Source: CAYWNK01 sp047639615 (GTDB lineage Bacteria; Planctomycetota; UBA1135; GCA-002686595). From it: a stretch of DNA of 11,104 nt. The position numbers and the translations under genes are program-made. Numbering within the stretch: the first letter of the stretch is position 1; each line of letters begins with the position of its first letter. Below the pieces are notes generated by a model. The model did no database searches. It saw only the letters and a program-made list of their open reading frames with translations, and was not told the DNA's origin. Below are positions 7,376 through 11,104 of the stretch, piece by piece. The stretch covers positions 1 through 11,104 of the forward strand of contig JBLIOL010000182.1 of NCBI GenBank assembly GCA_047639615.1, read 5' to 3'.

Positions 7376-7460
7376 TTCCTCCTCTTCCGACCCTGGGTTC
7401 CCTTTCCTCCGACCTCGGGTTCCTCTTCCTCCGACACTGGGTTCCTTTTCCTCCGACCCT
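7376..7460. repeat. 22-bp tandem repeat, about four copies
   Basis: Copies start at 7376, 7398, 7420 and 7442; the last is cut short at about 7460 and followed by GCACTGGG. Each unit reads TTCCT or TTCCC, then a pyrimidine run, TCCGAC, and (in copies 1-3) a GGG end. Copies differ at a few positions. The period is not a multiple of three, so it is unlikely to be coding. The plus strand is pyrimidine-rich with repeated CCTCC; the minus strand has repeated GGAGG. It lies between the divergent helicase and small ORF. Confidence 0.8.
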
Positions 7461-7474
7461 GCACTGGGCTTCCC

Positions 7475-7741
7475 ATGAACGATTCCGCATCCAAAACCGC
7501 CAGCTCCATGCAGCGCCATCTGTCCTCATTGAAGGTCATTTCGCGCCTCCTGGGCCACGAGCTGCACATTCAGTCCACCGCCAAGGCCATCACCCTCTCC
7601 AGGGACGAGATGGTCGAGATTCAGACCACCTTGGATCTGTTCATCGAGGAATGCGCCCGTCAGGGCGGCTTCAGCGTGCGCAGTGGGGCTGGAATCGCCG
7701 GCAACACCGGTAGCACCACCCTGGTGCCCACCCGCAACTAG
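7475..7741 (+). CDS. Small hypothetical protein, 88 residues
   Basis: I do not recognise this protein. From ATG 7475 it has a Ser-rich N-terminus, two likely amphipathic helices (about 12-38 and 43-62, the second rich in acidic residues) and a Gly/Thr-rich tail. There is no signal peptide or membrane segment. The amino-acid mix is balanced, unlike the Arg/Pro-rich shadow frames nearby, which is the main reason to accept it. ATG 7508 is an alternative start giving 77 residues. No Shine-Dalgarno site precedes either. The ATG lies 14 bp after the 22-bp repeat array, so the array would be in its leader. It ends 59 bp before the next operon, and the gap holds a GC-rich hairpin (7750-7756 with 7772-7778) that may separate the transcripts, although it lacks a T-tract. 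Confidence 0.55.
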   Translation: MNDSASKTASSMQRHLSSLKVISRLLGHELHIQSTAKAITLSRDEMVEIQTTLDLFIEECARQGGFSVRSGAGIAGNTGSTTLVPTRN

Positions 7742-7800
7742 CCCACTGGGCGGGCGGGCAGCCAGAGGGCGCGCCCGCACGGGGGTAGGATTGGGCGACC

Positions 7801-8694
7801 ATGGGGAGTGCAGGTGCAGCGATAAGTCGTAGGGGAAGGGTTCCGGCCTGGGTTCCCCTAGGACTCGTATTGGCTGGCTTTGTGTGGGTCCTTCAGGGCC
7901 TGCAGCAGAGCGCCGATGACCGCGGCGTGGGTTTCGTGGACCTGACGCGCTATCGCGTGGACCGTGGATCGCGCTATTTCCCCGCTGCCTGGCGCGCCAG
8001 GCTTGAGCGCATCTTGAGCCAGGGCGCCCAACTGGACGCCACCGATGCCCAGGCCCTCGAGAACTTGGTGAGCGACTTGGAAGCGCTCTCCTTCGTGGCC
8101 GAAGTGGGTACCGCCGAGGTTGTCTGGCCCGATGGCTTGGTGGTCCCCTTGCGGCTGCTGGAGCCCGTGGCCGCGATCCGTGTGGGCGACGACTACCTGC
8201 CCGTGGCGTTCGATGGGACGGTGCTGGCTGGCTACGCGTATGCGCCCCACGAGGTCTACGGCGCCTGGCTACCGGTGCTTGGGCCGCACCAGCTGGTGGC
8301 TGGGATGAAGCCTGAGCCGGAACCGGGGGATGTGCTGAACCTGCCGGCTCTCGCGGACGCTCTGGCGGTGGTGGAATCCATGCAACGCACCCTGACCCCT
8401 GACGAACAACGCAGCTTGGGACGCATCCTGGTGGATGCCTCCGCGCGCTTGGCTCCGGATGGGTTTCCGGGAGGCGTGCGCATCGAATTGGAGAGCGCCC
8501 GAGCGGTGCTCTTCGGGCGGCCGCCCGGCTCCGGCAATCCGGGGGAGCTACCGGCACACCTCAAGTGGCAGCACCTTTTGAACGCCCTGGTGGACCTGGA
8601 ATCCGGCCAGGGTTGGGATCTCTTGGACGTGCGCTGGGATGAGCCCGTGGCCCTGCGCCGCGAGGATCTAGCGCCGGCCGGCGAGTCGCGCTGA
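7801..8694 (+). CDS. FtsQ/DivIB-like bitopic membrane protein
   Basis: The 297-residue protein has a short basic N-terminus, one membrane segment (about 14-33) and a large outer domain, the layout of FtsQ. Residues 46-120 read like a POTRA domain: strand FVDLTRYRV, two helices, then LSFVAEVGTAEVVWPDGLVV, matching the FtsQ pattern of a final motif before wP-x-L-x-V. LLEPVAAI (119-126), LPVAFDGTVL (133-142), VRIEL (226-230) and LLDVRWDEPVALR (274-286) fit its beta domain. FtsQ links early and late division proteins and the peptidoglycan synthase at midcell. The assignment is from pattern, not alignment. It is unusual in lying away from mur/ddl/ftsA/ftsZ genes. The stop overlaps the next start as TGATG, which points to translational coupling. 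Start ATG 7801 has a loose purine stretch upstream but no clean ribosome binding site. Confidence 0.6.
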   Translation: MGSAGAAISRRGRVPAWVPLGLVLAGFVWVLQGLQQSADDRGVGFVDLTRYRVDRGSRYFPAAWRARLERILSQGAQLDATDAQALENLVSDLEALSFVAEVGTAEVVWPDGLVVPLRLLEPVAAIRVGDDYLPVAFDGTVLAGYAYAPHEVYGAWLPVLGPHQLVAGMKPEPEPGDVLNLPALADALAVVESMQRTLTPDEQRSLGRILVDASARLAPDGFPGGVRIELESARAVLFGRPPGSGNPGELPAHLKWQHLLNALVDLESGQGWDLLDVRWDEPVALRREDLAPAGESR

Positions 8695-9278
8695 TGGGGA
8701 CCGTTCCGGCCCTGGGCGCGGTGCTCGCGAGCCTGCTGATTCTGGGGGCGGAGTACCTGCCGGCAGGGCTCTGGAAAGGAGCGTTGATCTGGGAGCAAGG
8801 AACCAGGCTCGCCCTCGTTTGCCTGGTTTGGAGTGTGGCGGCGGCATTTCCGGCGAAAGCGGGATCGGGCACGCGCCTGCATAGCGGCGTCTTGGCCATG
8901 GCTTGGTGCCTGCCTGCGCTGGCGGCGGCGCTGGCCCTGGAGACAGCCTCCGTGGGCGAGTGGCCGCTCGGGATTTTGCTGGTGGGTACGCTCGCTGTGG
9001 GCTTCTCCGCGGCGGCCGGCGCCAGTCGTTTCGCAGCTGTGTATCTGGCCCTGATTCTGGGTGTGGGCCTTGGCCTGCCCGTGCTGGCTGCCGTGGCTGG
9101 CTGGGGCGCCGGGGCCGAGCCCGCTTGGCTGCAGGCGGTCGCGCGACTCTCTCCCCATGCTTGGCTCGCGGGCGCGGCCCAGGGCGAGCATGCACTCGAC
9201 GCCTGGCTCGCTCCCTATGGGCTGGCTCTGTTGCTGCTGGCGGGATGGCCGCGAGGCGATTGGGAGCAGCAGCCGTGA
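8694..9278 (+). CDS. Hypothetical polytopic membrane protein, about six segments
   Basis: I do not recognise the family. The 194 residues are mostly hydrophobic, with probable membrane segments at about 5-25, 37-54, 64-83, 91-110, 112-136 and 170-185, and a charged C-terminal end. The length, six segments and the pattern ARLSPHAWLAG (150-160) resemble small ABC-2-type permeases, but no ATPase gene lies beside it (the ABC gene at the left end of the window is a complete fusion) and the resemblance is weak. It starts at ATG 8694, overlapping the preceding stop by one base (TGATG), and overlaps the next gene at its 3' end, so all three are probably made together. It could be an integral partner for the FtsQ-like protein and the exported protein on either side. 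Confidence 0.75.
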   Translation: MGTVPALGAVLASLLILGAEYLPAGLWKGALIWEQGTRLALVCLVWSVAAAFPAKAGSGTRLHSGVLAMAWCLPALAAALALETASVGEWPLGILLVGTLAVGFSAAAGASRFAAVYLALILGVGLGLPVLAAVAGWGAGAEPAWLQAVARLSPHAWLAGAAQGEHALDAWLAPYGLALLLLAGWPRGDWEQQP

Positions 9279-10234
9279 TCGCCGCCTTACTTATGGCCGT
9301 CTCTCAGCAGGCGGTGCCCGTGGAGACCCTCGCGTTGGAGGGACCGCTGACCGCGGTCCGGCTCGAGCTGCCTGGGATGGGCTCCACCGAACTGCGGCTG
9401 AACCTGGTGCGCGGCGAATCCCTGCGACTGAGCGTGCCTCTGCCGGCCGGCGCGCTGGTGGGTGCAGGCGTCTGGGCGGTTGAAGGTGGCGGAACGGCGA
9501 ACGCGACTGGGGTCGCCGCACTGGCGCGCCCTAGCTCCGAGCCCTTGCGTGGGCGGCCCCCGGCCCCGGGTGGCTCGCGGACGCTTCCAATCGGTGCCTT
9601 GGCTGCGCTCCTGGCGGGCGCAGCGGCGGTGGCTGGGTTGCGCCGCAAGCTCGGCCAGGCCTGCTTGGCCAGTGTGCTGGCCGCGGCTGGGGCGCTGCTA
9701 TTGGGGAGCGCCGGAGGGAGCCCGCCGGACCTGCGCGTGCGCGTGCTCGACGGCGAGTTGGGCGTAGCCGCTTGGACCCTGACCGATGGGGTGCGTGGGG
9801 AATTGGAAATCTCGGCCTGGGCGGGCGCTCAGGTTTGGAGCGAGCCGGAGGGCCGGCCTTGGCATTGGCGCGGGGAGCTTTCGGAGCCCGCGGGGAAGCC
9901 GCGCTGGTGGCTCGAATTGGAACGGGCGGCCAGCTGGGTGCGGGCCGAACTGCGGCCGGGCATGCGCGTGCTGGCGCCGGAATTGAACGGCTGGGGGAAG
10001 CTGGACGCGGTTTGGAGCAGGTCTGATGGGGCCCCATGGGCTTTTCACGGGGCCTGGGAACAGGGTCAGGCCCTGCCTGAGGCGCGCGCTGAGAGCGACT
10101 TGGAGAGCCTGCCCAGCTGGTTGGCCGGGGGGCTGCCGGCGGGCCGTGGGGCGCTTCTGGCTAGGCTCGCAGCGGGCACTTTTGGAGGTCCCGGCCGTCC
10201 GTATGAGGTCTGGCTCCGACTAGTTCTTCGCTGA
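9245..10234 (+). CDS. Hypothetical exported/membrane protein, Trp-rich C-terminus
   Basis: I do not recognise the family. From ATG 9245 there are 329 residues: a signal-peptide-like start (MAARRLGAAAVIAALLMAVS), a small outer domain (about 25-100), a Pro/Arg-rich linker, two hydrophobic segments (about 114-131 and 137-155), and a C-terminal domain (about 160-329) with many Trp, predicted to be beta-rich. Trp occurs at 177, 192, 198, 206, 208, 221, 222, 231 and further on. ATG 9245 overlaps the previous gene by 34 bp. The alternative GTG 9275 overlaps its stop as GTGA and has GGGAG 8 nt upstream, but it loses the basic n-region of the signal peptide. I prefer 9245 slightly. The signal, membrane and Trp-rich parts suggest an envelope-anchored binding domain. 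The function is unknown. Confidence 0.7.
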   Translation: MAARRLGAAAVIAALLMAVSQQAVPVETLALEGPLTAVRLELPGMGSTELRLNLVRGESLRLSVPLPAGALVGAGVWAVEGGGTANATGVAALARPSSEPLRGRPPAPGGSRTLPIGALAALLAGAAAVAGLRRKLGQACLASVLAAAGALLLGSAGGSPPDLRVRVLDGELGVAAWTLTDGVRGELEISAWAGAQVWSEPEGRPWHWRGELSEPAGKPRWWLELERAASWVRAELRPGMRVLAPELNGWGKLDAVWSRSDGAPWAFHGAWEQGQALPEARAESDLESLPSWLAGGLPAGRGALLARLAAGTFGGPGRPYEVWLRLVLR

Positions 10235-10446
10235 GAGCTAGGGATTCTCTGGCCAGGCGGTTGCCGTGGGGGGGGGCGGACCGTACCTTTCCTGCCCCTC
10301 CGACGGATTTAGGTCCGGGCGGAACCCGGGAGACGTGGCTTGCTACAAGCGTTTTTGGCCACGATTCCGACCCCTGAAACCCCGCCCGCGCCAATCCAGC
10401 ACCCACCCTGTGGTGTCTGCAAGCGCCGGACTCTGAACCCTGACTG
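10235..10446. other. rplM leader and intergenic region with G9 tract
   Basis: No ORF here is convincing. It holds a run of nine G (10268-10276), a 5-bp hairpin (CCGGG, CGGAA loop, CCCGG at about 10315-10329) and the T-followed hairpin listed next. A poor sigma70-like pair, TTGCCG (10261) and TACCTT (10284) with 17 bp between, brackets the G9 run; it matches consensus too weakly to be called a promoter. No clear ribosome binding site lies before the rplM ATG. Confidence 0.5.
10334..10363 (+). terminator. Hairpin with T5: possible terminator or rplM attenuator
   Basis: GCTTG (10338-10342) and CAAGC (10346-10350) pair around a CTA loop and are followed by G and TTTTT (10352-10356), the form of a weak intrinsic terminator. 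CGTGGC (10334-10339) can instead pair with GCCACG (10358-10363), sharing two bases with the first stem. It may end the upstream operon or attenuate rplM. The stem of five pairs is short. Confidence 0.35.
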
Positions 10447-10878
10447 ATGACTACCTCTCACGTTCGTGCCATTGATGTCGAAGAGCGTTGGCTCGTATAC
10501 GACGCCAGCCAGCACAACCTCGGCCGCATGTCGGCGCGCATCGCCACGCAGCTGATGGGCAAGGATCGTCCCACTTACACCGCAAGTGAGACCGGGAACA
10601 CCCACATCGTCGTGATCAACTGCGCTACCCCGCGTTTGACCGGCAAGAAGGATCAGGAGAAGGAGTACAAGCACTACACCGGTTACCCCGGTGGCTTGCG
10701 CGAAGTCTCCATCGACCGCGTGCGCGACAACCGCCCCGCGGACATCGTCAAACTGGCCGTGCGCCGCATGTTGCCCAAGAATCGCTTGGGCCACACCATG
10801 CTCAAGAACTTGAAGGTCTACGCGACCGCTGAGCACCCGCACGCCGCCCAAAAGCCCACCCTCGTCGAGTCGATCTGA
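10447..10878 (+). CDS. rplM: 50S ribosomal protein L13
   Basis: The product has 143 residues, close to the 142 of E. coli L13, and aligns over its whole length by eye. Clear family patterns are RWLVYDASQHNLGRMSARIA (14-33), the YTGYPGGLRE block (77-86), RRMLPKNRLG (106-115) and LKVYATAEHPHAAQ (122-135). L13 binds 23S rRNA early in large-subunit assembly. The start ATG 10447 fits the family N-terminus, allowing a few extra residues. No Shine-Dalgarno site precedes it, which is notable for a ribosomal gene. Only 2 bp separate its stop from rpsI, the usual rplM-rpsI pair. In E. coli L13 represses this operon; whether that holds here is not visible. Confidence 0.97.
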   Translation: MTTSHVRAIDVEERWLVYDASQHNLGRMSARIATQLMGKDRPTYTASETGNTHIVVINCATPRLTGKKDQEKEYKHYTGYPGGLREVSIDRVRDNRPADIVKLAVRRMLPKNRLGHTMLKNLKVYATAEHPHAAQKPTLVESI

Positions 10879-10880
10879 TT

Positions 10881-11104
10881 ATGGCAGTTATCAATCCTTG
10901 GACCTGGGGCCTCGGCCGTCGCAAGAGTTCCATCGCACGCGTTCGCTTGAAGCCCGGTGCCGGCGCCTTCGTCGTCAACGGCAAGCCCATGGAGGTCTAC
11001 TTCCCGACCCTCCAGAGCCAGAGCAACTGCAACGAGGTGCTCGAGAAGACCGAGTCCGCTGAGACCTACGACATCTTCGTGAACGTCAAGGGCGGCGGGG
11101 TCAC
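10881..11104 (+). CDS. rpsI: 30S ribosomal protein S9 (partial at 3' end)
   Basis: The first 74 codons are present and the window ends inside the gene. GLGRRKSSIARVRLKPGAG (10-28) is the typical start of S9, followed by VNGKPMEVYF (32-41) and YDIFVNVKGGG (63-73). S9 sits in the head of the small subunit, and its C-terminal tail, not seen here, reaches the P-site tRNA. The ATG lies 2 bp after the rplM stop, without a ribosome binding site of its own, so translation is probably coupled. The N-terminus (MAVINPWTW) is a short extension of the kind that varies between phyla. Confidence 0.96.
   Translation, partial: MAVINPWTWGLGRRKSSIARVRLKPGAGAFVVNGKPMEVYFPTLQSQSNCNEVLEKTESAETYDIFVNVKGGGV

Noticed and set aside
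7376..7460. The repeat array as a CRISPR array
   Set aside because: Copies are directly adjacent with no unique spacers, the unit is only 22 bp, and no cas genes are present.
7526..8557. 343-codon minus-strand ORF over the small ORF and the FtsQ-like gene
   Set aside because: Extremely Arg/Pro/Ser-rich, as expected of a shadow frame; the plus strand gives a sensible membrane and POTRA layout.
10261..10289. Sigma70 promoter TTGCCG-17 bp-TACCTT for rplM
   Set aside because: Only 4 of 6 and 3 of 6 consensus matches; such pairs are common by chance, so it is mentioned only with the leader.

Overview
The window is about 65% G+C by eye and gene-dense. It looks bacterial: it ends in a standard rplM-rpsI (L13-S9) pair and carries an ABC exporter, a Ski2-like helicase and a GT-C/TPR membrane protein. 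The phylum cannot be fixed from the sequence. A diderm with little use of Shine-Dalgarno sites fits best: neither ribosomal protein gene has a recognisable site, and few other starts do. The GT-C/TPR protein and the bacterial Ski2-like helicase are often met in Planctomycetota and other large-genome phyla, so that is a weak inference.

Layout, left to right. (1) Positions 2-994 (+): the 3' part of an ABC exporter half-transporter. (2) Positions 995-1140: a structured intergenic stretch with a 30-nt inverted repeat (28 of 30 pairs) and a separate perfect 16-bp palindrome. (3) Positions 1141-1968 (+): a family-2 glycosyltransferase, meeting tail to tail at 4 bp a GT-C-like/TPR membrane protein (1973-3703, -). 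(4) Positions 3766-4542 (-): an exported alpha/beta-hydrolase-fold protein without the nucleophile serine, probably co-transcribed with the TPR gene. (5) Positions 4543-4986: 444 bp with no convincing gene. (6) Positions 4987-7317 (-): a Ski2-like RNA helicase with an Arg/Gly-rich insert. (7) Positions 7318-7474: a divergent region with four copies of a 22-bp tandem repeat. (8) Positions 7475-7741 (+): a small unknown ORF. (9) Positions 7801-10234 (+): three overlapping genes: a FtsQ/POTRA-like protein, a polytopic membrane protein and an exported Trp-rich membrane protein. (10) Positions 10235-10446: a leader with a G9 tract and a hairpin followed by T5. (11) rplM, then the start of rpsI.

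The glycosyltransferase and the GT-C/TPR protein could both act in envelope glycan or protein glycosylation, but convergent orientation means they are not one operon. The least explained unit is the 7801-10234 operon. Its stop/start overlaps suggest coordinated synthesis of a membrane assembly, with a divisome-like protein as the first gene. No CRISPR array, tRNA, rRNA, insertion sequence or phage gene was recognised.
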